A DNA stretch of 64,000 bases from Lepraria neglecta (GCA_033220425.1 CM065651.1:992001-1056000); one strand, 5' to 3'. Positions 35,724 through 47,254 are shown, numbered from the stretch's first letter. A program made the numbers and translations. Notes: a model not told the origin generated them from the sequence alone.

Positions 35724-37540
35724 TCAAAACATCATAAAACAAAAACTCACAGCCACCAACAACCCCGCCACACTCCCCACCCTCCCAAGCCCAGGCATCC
35801 TCTCCCCAAAAGCAGGACTAGCACCACTAGTCCCCTTCCCACCCGCCCCATCGGCCCCCTTCGTAGCCGTCGCAGTCGCAGTCGCACTCACCGTAGAAGA
35901 GAGAGGAGTAGTAGTAGGCACCCCAAACGTCTTCTTCCCCGGATCAAAACTCACACACGCAGTCGGCAGACTATACCCCGTACTCAAAGCCGTGTACGGC
36001 AGATCATTCCTCACAACAACCGCCCCCAACTGTACATCAACTTCCACATCCACACCAAGCGCCACCTCAACCCCCTCCTCAATACGCGTAAGCGTATCAA
36101 AAACGCCATTAGCGGGAGTCGAATCATTAGCCGCTACGCATTTACTTCCGAGAATGAGGCTGTGAGAGTGGGGAAGTTGAGGAAAAGGCCGGCGCCTACG
36201 TTTGCGGAGCCGGAGAAGAAGGATATGCCGGCTAGGAGTTGGGCGGAGAAGCCGGTTGCGAATGTTAGGGCTATGGAGGGGATGGTGGCTTGGAAGGGGA
36301 GGGCGGTTAGGGTTATTTTGTCGCTGTGAGGGGATGTCAAAGCCATATTTGAACTCTAGGTCAGCAGCCAATAGAAACCCAGCCATGAGCTGGGGCTTGT
36401 AAAAAGGGTCCACGCTTGCTATGCCCGGTATCTATTCATCTTTAGCCATAAATTTCGCAGCATTGAAGCGGTTGCCACAAACCTGAAAAGGCGTGATTGG
36501 AATGACCGATAATGGCGCCGTATAGTTAGTCAACAGGGTGCTGGCTTTAACAGAATTCTCAAGCTCAATGTGCGCCCCGAAATTATTCGATCTGAACGTC
36601 ATATAGCCGTGCTGTACATAGTTCAGGGTTTCGTTGATCATGTTGTTCTGCACGGGCTCATTTGGACTCGCACCCATTCCCAATGTAAAAGATCCGGCGA
36701 CAAGTTCAATACTTCCTTGCAGGGTGCAATTTTTACACTTGATATTGAAGTTGGCTGGTCTGACCGAAACGATCAGCCAATGCGGGGACTTGGGGTTTGT
36801 GAAGAAGACTTACATCTTAGGTCCTGTGACCGAGACCTGCCCCAGAGAGGTATCAGCCGGTAAGATAGACGTGTCAATAAATTGTTTACTGATGTTCGCA
36901 GTGGCGTTGAAAGCCTTAGGCGTAGAAGTTGGCGCGAGAGGATAGACTACAGTGGTTGGAGTAGTAGCCGTACCAGCAGATGATGACGAGGATGATGCTG
37001 ACGAAATTGATAGTGCTGAAGATATCGATGATGCTGAATGTATCGATGATGCTGAATGCGTTGATCATGCTGAGGACACTGATGATGAAGACGTCGCTTC
37101 TCCTCGCGCCTCAAGCCTGGGGTGCCTGCAGAGTTCGAAAGCGTCCTTACTCTCTCAGAAATCGACTGTCATTGAATGTTTCTTTCCAGGAAACACGGTT
37201 GACAGTAAGTATTATAAGACGCTCCTGAAAGTGTAGCGAAGCTTCAGATACCCTGCAATCATCAGCCCTGGGTTTGAGAATTTGCATTCGTTCGCGGAAC
37301 TTACATGTGAGGGTTCCGCTCTCCGTCTTCATCACAGTCCTGGTGGGACGTAATCAGGAGGAAGTTCTTTACGGTCGTAAACTCTTCGTGCGCGTGTTCT
37401 AGAGCTTCTACAGAGTCAAAGTAGAGGTACACGCTCGAAAAGAAACAGTCGACTCGTCTGATGTGGTCTTCAATGTTTTCCAATAGCAGAGCTGGTACTT
37501 TGAAGTCCACGCCCACTTTGGCTGCAAATTGAGAATCAGA
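35724..37540 (-). pseudogene. Decayed secreted glycoprotein gene (DUF7029/DUF7223-like)
   Basis: Read on the minus strand, 37,516-37,301 encodes a DUF7029-like segment (VPALLLENIEDHIRRVDC, FLLITSHQDCDEDGER). A 51-nt intron-like stretch and a Ser-rich low-complexity part (36,970-37,130) follow, then a beta-rich middle (NFNIKCKNCTLQGSIELV near 36,740; TLLTNYTAPLSV near 36,510), then DUF7223-like FYKPQLMAGFLLAADLEFKY (36,400), ATIPSIALTFATGFSAQLLA and LSTGYSLPTACVSFDPGKK. A Ser/Thr/Gly tail ends in a hydrophobic GPI-type signal (SVAGLLVAVSFCFMMF). The frame is broken by stops near 37,220, 37,165, 37,075 and 36,430 and by shifts near 36,330 and 36,145. No start codon found. Such proteins are secreted or cell-wall-linked, exact role unknown. 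Confidence 0.68.
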
Positions 37541-37724
37541 GGTATGGGTGTTTGCTGCGTAATGGAGGTATTAGCTAGGTAAATCAAGAAATCGTGGGCG
37601 CCCTTACCATCAGCATAGTTGAGATATCAGTAGTCATTCCTATCTATTTCAGTGAGTGGGAAGGTAACGAAAGCGGAAGTAACTTATATTTTTTCTTGTC
37701 AGATAAGGTGTTGATTGGCACTTG
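37541..37724. other. Upstream remnant of the decayed glycoprotein gene
   Basis: Possible 5' exon and intron material (an ATG near 37,614 on the minus strand followed at once by GGTAAGG) but no signal peptide is readable. Not assigned. Confidence 0.3.
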
Positions 37725-38037
37725 CTGGGCGCGCGGATAGGGCTGAAATTAGCCTATCAGCGGGATCAGCAAATAGCGCCCGCTGATAGGTCGATTTCAG
37801 CGCAATCCGCGCCCGCTAATCGATTTCAGCGCAGGATCAGCAGGATCAGCGGCATTCAGCAAATCACGTGATTGCTGACTAAGCAAAATGTTGATTTTCT
37901 ATGATCATCGCCATCGACGGCAGCGACTCCCCCGGAGCACCATCAACACCAGCTGAAAACGGACCCCGGAATCGTGCGATTGGGCCTAAATTCTCGCGGA
38001 GGTGACACCCGTAGCTACCCTAGGGGTTTAGTTATGA
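37725..38037. mobile_element. Inverted fragment of the 616-bp TIR element family
   Basis: This is the reverse complement of about 6,030-6,385: GCGCGCGGATAGGGCTGAAA, CAGCAAATAGCGCCCGCTGA, GATTTCAGCGCA, AATCACGTGATTG, AAAATGTTGATTTTCTAT, ACCAGCTGAAAACGGACCCC and CCCTAGGGGTTTAGTT all correspond. It lacks the outer TIR ends, so it is a fragment. CpA and TpG are plentiful, so this copy largely escaped RIP and shows the ancestral sequence better than the 5.8-kb copy. Confidence 0.7.
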
Positions 38038-38473
38038 TCAGGGCCCAGAATGACCAGCCTCGTCAACGTCAAAAAAAGGGGGCGGATACGCATATACACC
38101 CCCCACCACATAGACCCCCCTAGATCTCAACGAATAAGACCTCGCTGTCGCCCATACTATATAGCGACTTCAACTTCACTGTCGCTATCACATTTGCCGT
38201 ACTGGGTAGCCCCGCCGGCGTGGTGTTGCTACCGTAGACTACCCAGCATGCGCATGCTTCTCCGCTTATAGGCGGCAGCAACACTATATAAAGAGACTAT
38301 AAAGGGCCAAGAAAGAGGTATCATAGAGGGAAGATATAATATGCTATATTACCATAGCTATAGACGTGTTAAATAGAGATTTTATTGCGATTCTATGGAA
38401 AATGGTAACGCACGAAACACAATGACCTTGTAAACACCAGATACGCTCTAATTTTAGCTGTAAATACACCAAA

Positions 38474-38687
38474 TGTCACGGCTTGGCCATTGCTTGCTTA
38501 CTGTTGTTACCGATACGCGTAGTATGGAGCATGGTTATCGAACGTTCGATCATCGCTCAGCGCTCATAGCTAGCGGCTTGGCGTGCCTCTAAGACGCGCA
38601 GGCTTCATATATCTATCTTCTCTCCTTAGATATATTCTTCTAGTTATATTACACCCCTATCGACTCGCTCTAGGCAGGCCCCTAATA
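38474..38687 (+). repeat. 5' LTR of full-length gypsy element
   Basis: TGTCACGGCTTGGCC...GCCCCTAATA. Compared with the 3' LTR it differs at seven sites, each a transition toward A or T, including the terminal TGACA to TAATA. Confidence 0.93.
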
Positions 38688-41600
38688 TTAGAATATATCT
38701 CTCCTTACCCCTGCCCTCGTGAGTTCGTTAGCGAGGTAAAATAAATAGCGAAGCTCGTAGCCAGTTAGCGAGTTAAAATAAGTGTCGAGGAACCCCTTTC
38801 AGTATCCGATCTAGATTAGTACTATAGTATACCGTTGATATATTAACGAAGGCTCTGTTATATAAGTAAGCTCCTAGTAAGTAACCCTGAACCCTAGAAG
38901 TATCAAGTTAACGCGTTCTGAAGAGGCTAAAGCCTACCCCCTAATACCATCCTAGGATAATACCTTTTTAACCCGTTAGCCATTACCTCTACCTTATAGG
39001 CACCTCGGTCTTTATCCCTCTGCCTACCCTATTACCCTCTATATCCTCTACTACTATAGCGCGAGGCTATAAGCTAGACCCCTACCAGCGAGAAGACATC
39101 CTCCGGCGAGTAGAAACCCGTCAACGTACCTCCTTCCTCCTACCCGATAACGATACTAGTACGGACGCTCAAGGTACAGCTACTGTATAGGATATTAGAA
39201 CTATACCCTAACTATAATACTAGGTATTAAAGGAGCTAATAACTATAATAGTAGCCCTAATAGAACTCCGCCAGGAAAGAGACGTAGCTATATCCTATAT
39301 TAAAGATTAGGAATTAATAACTACTAAACTGGACTAGGCGGCGGAAGCAGCGTAGGAAGCGCAGGCTTAGAGGCGAACTACCTAAGATAAATACCGAACT
39401 CTTAGATAAAGGAACTCCCAACTAGAAACCGAAGTCGGACGCCTAGAGGAGCAGGTTGCTATATTAGAAGAAGGTATACCTCCGCGCTAAATAACCCCTA
39501 GCTCTACTATCGGTAGCAGTAAGCAGTATACCGCCAAAATATCAGACCCCCTACTATTCTGCTAGCTAGATAGAGATATTACCTTAGAGGACTAGATACA
39601 ACGTATTCGGGATAAGTTAATAGTAAATAAAGACCACTTTAAGGATAATACTGCTAGAACTATCTATATTATCTCCTATACTAGAGGTATTACCGCTAAG
39701 TAGATATACTCCTACTATACTAAAGACCCTAATTACTTCGCTACCCCCGACAAGGTACTAAGTATACTCTAAGATATAATAGGCAACCCTAATAAGCGAT
39801 CGGATATATATAGAGAGTTTAAGGCACTTAAAATAAAGGTGACCGAAACCTTCGCTATATTCCTACTAAAATTCTATAAGTATACTACTTACTTAAAACT
39901 TAATAAAGTAATTATAGTTAAGGAGTTAACTAAGAAGGTAATACCTCGCCTTTAACGAGCTATCGCTACTAATACTATAGAGTTTAATATAATTAAGGGA
40001 CTTAGAGACTACTACTAACGGGTAGATAATTAGGTATATAATATAGACTCTATCTATAAGCGTAAAAAGGAGTTAGTTAAACGTGTAATAGCCTCGCCTA
40101 CCAGTTCTTTAAAAGTACCCTAAGTTACTATATATACGCCCCCGATAAAGCGTCTATCGGTTGAACCAGCCGTTATTATCGCCCCTAGACGTACTATCTC
40201 CCCGAAACCATCCTCCGGTAACTATTATAACTATAGTAAAGAAGACTACTAGGCCAAGGACTACCCTATTCTAAAGAAAGAGGGAATCCGGAAAATTACT
40301 ACTAATAGCGAAGACTCGACGAGCTCTAAGGATAAGCTTAGAGCCAGCGGAAATAAGATAAATCGGTTAGAGATTTCGGAAAACTAGAAGTCCTCAGGGA
40401 AGTCGCCCTTAAGGACCTACTATTCCTATTATTAGTAGATATCAGCGATCTATATAGAAGAAGATTATTTATATACCCTATTATATTACTTACTTAAGGA
40501 AAAGAATACTAATCTAAAGCCTTTACTAATACGGGTACTATAGTATATTCATTTATTAATGAAAAGGAAGCGTAACTCCTATCCGATTACCTTAATATCG
40601 TTCCTATACCTCTCGCTAAACTATATTACCTCTATAGCTATAACGGCAAGATACGAAAGAAACCTGTTACCTATACTATTTACCCTTCTATAAAAGTCTA
40701 CGATTATCTCGAGTTAACTATACCTATACTTATTGCTAACCTAGGTAACTAATATATTATCTTCGGCAAGCTATAGATAAATAAGTATAAGGTCCTACTA
40801 GATATAGCGGATGACTATATCGTCTTCTTACCTAGCTGTTATAATTATACCGGAGCTCCTTAGGCTCGCCTAAAGGCTTCGAAGGAACCTCTACTACCGC
40901 TCCTATCGCCTAAAGAAAATAAGGTACTTAATATCGCTAAGATTAGCGCTATTATATTCTATATATATATAAGGAATTAAAAGAAGCGCGACATCTAATA
41001 CTTCTCTATAATAATAGCTAAGTTAGAGAAGGCTATCTAGAAGGGATCTATAATAGACTAGATCTATAAGGTATCAGAAGTAACGGAGGGGATAGTCGAG
41101 CAGAAGCTTCCCTAGGAATACTATAATCTTATTAACGTCTTTGACCGGAGTAAAGCAAAGGAACTATCGCTATATTAGTTATACGATTATAAGATTAAAC
41201 TAGAATCTAGAAAGAAGCCCCCTTAGAGTCGTCTATACTTGATATCTAGATTCAAGCTCTAGAAGGTAAAGGAATACTTAGACGATAATCTTAAGAAGGG
41301 CTTTATCTTACCTAGTACGGCTCCCTATATATTACTAGTCCTTTTCGTCTAAAAGTATAATAGAAGTCTCCGTTTCTACGTCGACTATTAGAAACTTAAC
41401 GCCCTTACAATTCGGAACCGCTATCCTATACCGCTTATTAAGGAAACGCTTACTTATATTATCGGATGTAAATATCTTATAAAGCTAGATATTATTACCG
41501 TATTTAATAAGCTTCGTATATATCTAGACAGCGAAGATCTTACAACGTTTACTACCTCCTTCGGAGCGTTTAAATACTATATCCTACTATTTGGCCTAAC

Positions 41601-44208
41601 TAATAGACCTACGTCCTTCTAGCACTATATAAATAATACCCTCTTCGAATACCTAAACGATTTCTACTAAGTCTATCTAGATAATATCCTAATCTATAGT
41701 AAGACGGAAAAAGAGTATAAGTAATATATACGAAAGGTCTTACTAAAGCTTCGGGAGGTAGGACTATAAATTAATATCGAGAAATACGAATTCTACGTCT
41801 AAGAGATAATCTTCCTCGGACTAATTATATCAATAGAAGGTCTATATATAGACCCTTCTAAGGTTAAGGTTATTAGTAACTAGGAACCCCTAACTCGTCT
41901 AAAGGAGGTATAAGTATTCGTTAGTTTCTATAACTTCTATCGCCGGTTTATAAAGGACTTCTCGAAAATAATTAGACCTTTAGTATTACTTACTAGAAAG
42001 GATTATCTATTCTAGTAGTCTAAAGTATATTAGGCGGCCTTCGAGCGTCTTAAGAGTACGGTTACTAGTGCCCCAGTACTTCGGTATTATAATAGATCCC
42101 GACCAGCGGTGCTAGAGATAGATTCGTCCGATTACGTTAATAGCGGTATCCTATCCCAAGCTGACGATAACGGAGTCCTTTATCCAGTTATATTCTATAG
42201 TAAGAACCTACTACCTGCGGAGTATAACTATAAGATCTACGATAAGGAGCTGCTTATAATCGTCCGCTACCTAGAATACTAGCGCCCTGAATTAGAATTA
42301 ACTGATATCTCTATCCAAATATTTACTGATTATAAGAGCCTTAAATATTTTATATAGATAAAGGAGCTAATACGCTATTAAGCTCGATAGGTAGAGAAAT
42401 TAGCTAATTTTAACTTCAAAATTATATACCGGAGTAGTAAATCTAACGGCAAAGTAGACGCCTTGATATATATACCGAACTTAGTATCTACTAATAACCA
42501 AGATAAGCGTTAAAAGCATCAATACCGTACTCTACTATCTCTAGAGTATTTTTAGAAATTCTCTAAGGATAGAGACCTTAAAGAGGGGGGTAGTAGTAAT
42601 AATACTATATTAGACGAACGGATTAACGCGATAGCTAATAAAGATTTACCTCTATATATAAGGGTAGTACTAGTAAATAAGGAAGACGACGACTGTCGGT
42701 ATATCCGTAATACCCTCGCGAAGGATCCGTCTCAGATATTCGAGATAATCAACCTATATTATTACTCTAGTTATAATAATACACTCTTCTATAAGGATCG
42801 TCTTTAGGTTCTAGTAATAGCTAAGCTCCGTACGGACCTAATCAAGGAAAGCTATAACTAACCCGTATACGGCTATCCTAGTAGAGATAGGACGCTTAAG
42901 TTAGTAAAGAGATAGTTCTACTAGCGTAGTATAAAAGATGAGATTACCCGCTATATCCGTAATTACTATATCTGCCAATAAAGTAAGGCCCCTCGAGACT
43001 AATATAATAGGCTACTACAGGCTTTACCAGTACCGGAGCAACGCTGATAAGATATCTCGATAGACTTTATTACTAGACTTCCCGTCTCGGAAGGGTATAA
43101 TACTATATATACTATAGTAGACCGGCTTTCCAAAGAGCGCTACTATACTCTATATATTATAACCGATTAAGGCACGTCTACGGAAGCTACGGCCGACATC
43201 CTAATAAGATATATCTTCCGCTCGTATAGTCTCCCAGAGTCGATTATCTCTAATCGAGGGCTATAGTTCGTATTATTAGTATAGAAGGTACTATATCAGC
43301 GACTAAAGATCAATATCAAGCTATCTACGGCGTTCTATCCGGAAACTAATAGTTAGACAGAACAGGCTAATCAAGACGTCGAGCGTTACCTAAGAACGTA
43401 TTACTCGTATATACAAGATAATTAGTTCCGACTTCTCCCTATAGCCGAATTTATAGATAATAACTCTATTACTAGTACTATAGGAATAACTCCCTTCTTT
43501 GCCAATAAAGGTTTCTACCCTTAGATATCTTTCTCTCTATCTATAGACACTGGATCTACGGCTTATAAGTATATCTAGTATACTAAGGCGAATAATATCG
43601 CAGACCGTATAACGAGAGTCTTAGACTTTATAACTAAGTAATCTATTATAAGCCGCAGGAGAATAACGGATTAAGCTAATAAGAAGTAGTCTAATATTAT
43701 ATACGATAAAGGAGATATAGTATTCCTATCCAGTCGGAATATAAGTATAGAACGTCCGAGTAGGAAACTGGATGACAAGATACTAGGACCGTTTAAGGTA
43801 TCAGATAAAGTTAGATCATCTTACCGTCTAGAACTCCTATCTAGTATATAAATATATAATATCTTCTACTCTAGTCTACTACGAAAAGTATCTACGGACC
43901 CTTTACCTAGTCAGCGAACGGAGCCGCCAAGACCTATTATAGTAGATAACCAGGAAGAGTAGGAGATCGACGACATCTTGGATACTAGACTATTCGGTCG
44001 CGGCCGCCGTCTATAGTTCCGGGTCCGATAGAAGAACGAGCAACAACCGGACCGCCAATGGTACTATACGGATGGCGGCGAATTTGGCAACGCTCAGGAC
44101 ATAGTCGACGACTTCTATACGCGCTACCCGAACAAACCAGGTAGTCCGAGTCGGCTATAGTCGCCTTGCCTTCTGCATCAGGGACGATGCTTGCTTGAAG
44201 GGGGGTAG

Positions 44209-44422
44209 TGTCACGGCTTGGCCATTGCTTGCTTACTGTTGTTACCGATACGCGTAGTATGGAGCATGGTTATCGAACGTTCGATCATCGCTCAGCGCTC
44301 ATGGCTAGCGGCTTGGCGCGCCTCTAAGACGCGCAGGCTTCATGTATCTATCTTCTCTCCTTAGATATGTTCTTCTAGTCATATTACACCCCTATCGACT
44401 CGCTCTAGGCAGGCCCCTGACA
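44209..44422 (+). repeat. 3' LTR of full-length gypsy element
   Basis: TGTCACGGCTTGGCC...GCCCCTGACA, 214 bp, followed at once by the CCAAA duplicate. Many CpA and TpG steps are preserved here and in the adjoining 200-400 bp of interior, unlike the middle of the element. Confidence 0.93.
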
Positions 44423-44700
44423 CCAAAGATCTAAGTGAACTCGGTGCTATTCAGGTCCTCAGTACTATATTTCCGCTAAAAAGTCGGTAGAGTAGGCAGA
44501 GAGGAAAGCTCGGACGACAGCGAGGTCTCACGCCACCACCACCAAGCGCTACCACTCCAGAACTCACAGGCTCTCCAAACACCATTAGAACCCGCAGAGA
44601 AATGAGTTTGAAGCCTATTGACCAAGGCATTGTAGAATGGTAACCGCATTGGGGGGTCTATGTCCGGGGGGGGTCTATGCGTATCCGCCCCCCAAAAAAA

Positions 44701-45225
44701 GGTTCACACTTACCCCGGAAGGGTCCCGGAACGCTGGCCCCGAAGCCGTCCGGAGATTCCCCGTTACTTAGGCATTTATTACGTCTAGAATGTCAGGGGC
44801 CTGCCTAGAGCGAGTCGATAGGGGTGTAGTATGACTAGAAGAACATATCTAAGGAGAGAAGATAGATACATGAAGCCTGCGCGTCTTGGAGACGCGCCAA
44901 GCCGCTAGCCATGAGCGATGAGCAATGATCGAACGTTCGATAACCATGCTCCATACTACGCGTATCGGCACCAACAGTAAGCAAAGGCCAAGCCGTGACA
45001 TAGAATACTATTATCCTCACGATTTATCAGCCCCTACGCAGCCCCTGGCCTTTTATACGGCCCCATAATCTCTAGGGTACTAAGGACCTACCGTTTTTCT
45101 GGTTGAGCTAGAAGGTAGTGGAATTGAAAGAATTTTGGTGGTTGTGGGGTGCTATTTAAGGGGCACCTTATGGGCTTGCTTAGGGGGCTGGCTTATGGGG
45201 GTCTCGACCGTGAAAAACATGACGA
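44701..45225. repeat. Dispersed repeat family, copy C (interrupted by a solo LTR)
   Basis: It begins near CTTACCCCGGAAGGGTCCCG (44,709) and continues GAAGCCGTCCGGAG and GCATTTATTACGTCTAGAA. It is interrupted by the LTR at 44,791-45,000, then resumes TTTTATACGGCCCC, AATTTTGGTGGTTGTGGG and GCTTAGGGGGCTGG to about 45,225. This is the most complete of the three copies and shows the repeat order used to recognise copies A and B. Confidence 0.65.
44791..45000 (-). repeat. Solo LTR of the gypsy family, 210 bp, with TAGAA target duplication
   Basis: TGTCAGGGGCCTGCC...CCAAGCCGTGACA is the reverse complement of the LTR at 18,528 and 44,209. TAGAA stands on both sides (44,786-44,790 and 45,001-45,005). 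No internal element sequence follows, so the full element was lost by LTR-LTR recombination. The 61-codon frame at 44,835-45,020 is LTR sequence, not a gene. Confidence 0.95.
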
Positions 45226-45320
45226 GCCAGCCTGCTAGTCGCTGGCGTTAAAACACGCTAGCTAAACTCCCAACCTGAAGGTTGCCATCATTTCCATTTT
45301 CTTTTCCTCCCGATCGCAAC

Positions 45321-46445
45321 ATGCGACCTGCTTCAAAACTTCTACACATGCCCGCTAGTATGAAGCTAGAGGTGGGCCAACATCTACGAGGCAAGGCTGG
45401 CAGCTGCAAGGTCTTGGAGCAGCTCCATCACGGCGTCTGGACTGCCATGTACGAAACACCCCTCCAATATCCATACACCTCTGACAAGTAGACAGTGATA
45501 CAAATTATCAGAAGGTCGTCGTCAAAACGGCTCCGAAACAACGCTTGGACAATGAACGCCAAGTCCTCGAGTGTGTGGGCGAACACCCCTGTATTCGGCA
45601 GATGATCGATACAAGTCAGGATCCACCGTCTCTGGTCCTGAGGCACCTGGATGATGACTTGTTGAGCACGTCAAACGCAAAAAAGTTGGCGGAACCAGAC
45701 ATTAAATTTGTCGCGCGGAAGATCCTGGAAGCGCTCAGCGCCCTTCATCAACTGGGCTATGTGCACACAGGTAGGCATCCAACAAATTGTGCTTTAAATT
45801 GCGATGGCCAACTACGGCGAAAATATAGACATCAAACCGGATAACGTTCTTGTCAATTACGGTAACGACGCGGCTCGCTTCAGTGAAGTCCAGCTAGGTG
45901 ACTGTGGAGATGTCTGTCGCGTCGACCCGAACGCAGGTCCCCTTGAAGGCCACATCATTGGAGCAGCAGTCTTCCGGAGTCCGGAAGCAATGCTCAATCT
46001 CCGATGGGGCACTCCAACAGACATATGGTCCTTTGGAGCCACAGTAAGTTTAATAGACTTATTCTATAAATTCCCCCGATCTCTGACCTTACCACTGCAG
46101 CTCATTAGTCTCATTTGGGGGTACAATTGGCACATCTTCAAACCTGATAATATCGAGCCGGATCATGAGGAATACGGCCTACAGGTCCTCGTCAAACAAG
46201 TGAGTATCTTCTGGGCGATTTCGTCAAACTTCAAGGAGATTGCAGACGAGGAAAGGCTTGGTATTCTTACCGCAGTCATTAATCATATCAATGACAACAA
46301 AATGTGGAAGCCTTTCTCTAGGGCGGAGGATGTCGAGCTTTCAGAGGAGGACAGAAATTTCATCGAGAAGATCATGAAGCTGGACCCGAGAGACAGACCA
46401 ACAGCGAAGGAGCTTCTGCAGGATGAATGGTTTGGATCAGCTTAG
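45321..46445 (+). pseudogene. Protein kinase-like gene with a frame break
   Basis: Segments read: 45,321-about 45,482 (KLEVGQHLRGKAG, LEQLHHGVWTAMYE), then from about 45,484 in another frame (YQKVVVKTAPKQRLDNERQV, LVLRHLDDDLL, ILEALSALHQLGYVHT) to 45,770. Then an intron, 45,829-46,043 (DIKPDNVLVNYG, GDCGD, FRSPEAML, DIWSFGAT), a GTAAGT intron, and 46,101-46,445 (LISLIWGYNWHIFKPDN, MKLDPRDRPTAKELLQDEWF). The catalytic loop is HTDIKPDN instead of HRD, and the DFG site reads DCG. It matches a fungal kinase-like family of unknown substrate. No intron with matching phase bridges 45,482, so a one-base deletion is likely, or a sequencing error. Downstream parts are otherwise intact. Confidence 0.68.
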
Positions 46446-47071
46446 AAGGAGCTTATTGATCTCGGTGGGTTTGCAAAAGGCTTTTGCGGACTTTGCTGGT
46501 TATAAAGATGGCCACATTCAGTGATGATGCATTTGAGACTAAGGCTGCTGAGGGAAAAGATGTGCGGTAAATTATTTCATCCCCTAAATATCATCCCAAC
46601 CTATTATAGAGCTGAATCATTGTCAGACTGAATCTACTACTGCCTCCCTTTCATCCCAGCGCATCATTCGTACAGCTCATCATTATCCACAGGCGGACCG
46701 CTGATCTCAGGAAGGATGTACCCGTTCGCGCTCAAAGCTTGGCGGAGCTGAGAAAACGACACCGGAGCTTTTCCCTTGGTCGCTAAAGCATGAGCGATGG
46801 CGACGGTGTTTTTGCCTCAGTACCTCAGACGTGCCAAGCTACCCCCCGGCTAAGCCCCTATCGGGTTAGCCATTGCTGACTCCGCAGCTTGGGGGCGGCA
46901 GCGCAAACTTCCGTTTAAACCTCAGATAATCACTTTTATACAGAATGAGGTCGAATAAACCCATTCAAACGACCACTAAAATCACTGATTTTTGGGTCGT
47001 AAACTACGCTCGGAGCGAGCTATCAATATTCCGAATATATATTCTACTTTTCTACTCGAGATTACGGTGTA
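46446..47071. other. Intergenic region, no gene seen
   Basis: From 46,446 to 46,790 the sequence looks like ordinary 3' flank. From about 46,800 to 47,060 it is more TE-like (GGGGGCGGCAGCGC, ATATATATTCT), but I could not match it to another repeat in the window. Confidence 0.4.
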
Positions 47072-47254
47072 TGTTACGGCCCTGGCCTGACCTTCCATGG
47101 TCTTCCACCACTAGCCCTATTGGGCCTAGCTCAGGGGCTGCCGCAGCCGCCCACCTACATAGATCCTCGTCGCGCCCATATGGCCTTCCTTCCTTAGATT
47201 CTATATCATCGTCTATTCTACCCCTATGACTTGACTCTAGGCCGGCCCTTGACA
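47072..47254 (+). repeat. Solo LTR, 183 bp, with GTGTA target duplication
   Basis: TGTTACGGCCCTGGC...CCGGCCCTTGACA is bounded by GTGTA at 47,067-47,071 and 47,255-47,259. The TG...CA ends and the exact 5-bp duplicate support an LTR. It differs from both LTR families seen elsewhere in the window, so a third LTR family is present. Confidence 0.85.

Larger units (their letters stand above)
38474..44422 (+). mobile_element. Full-length Ty3/gypsy retrotransposon (5,949 bp), RIP-ruined interior
   Basis: 214-bp LTRs lie at 38,474-38,687 and 44,209-44,422, with a perfect 5-bp target duplication CCAAA at 38,469-38,473 and 44,423-44,427 and a polypurine tract GAAGGGGGGTAG just before the 3' LTR. The interior shows a stop-filled gag (38,900-40,450), protease region, reverse transcriptase ([13 protein letters not shown] near 41,290; YLDN at about 41,673 where YLDD is expected), RNase H, integrase and a chromodomain-like end (near 43,950-44,050). 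All seven LTR differences I count are C-to-T or G-to-A changes in the 5' LTR. Same family as copy 1 at 8,094-18,737. Confidence 0.93.
38078..44693. mobile_element. TIR element split by the full-length gypsy insertion
   Basis: The left end GGGGGCGGATACGCATATAC (38,078) is mirrored by CTATGCGTATCCGCCCCCC at the right (to 44,693), and CATAGACCCCCCTA mirrors GGGGGGTCTATG slightly inward. Seven A residues flank both ends (38,071-38,077 and 44,694-44,700), a possible target duplication. Without the gypsy element (38,474-44,422) and its duplicate, the host element is about 660 bp. It shows no transposase. The right half keeps normal composition (44,428-44,640). Confidence 0.65.

Noticed and set aside
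35577-36329. 250-codon plus-strand frame rich in His/Pro/Arg/Ser
   Set aside because: It is antisense to the DUF7223-like pseudogene, whose minus-strand reading shows real family motifs.
44835-45020. 61-codon minus frame
   Set aside because: It is solo-LTR sequence.
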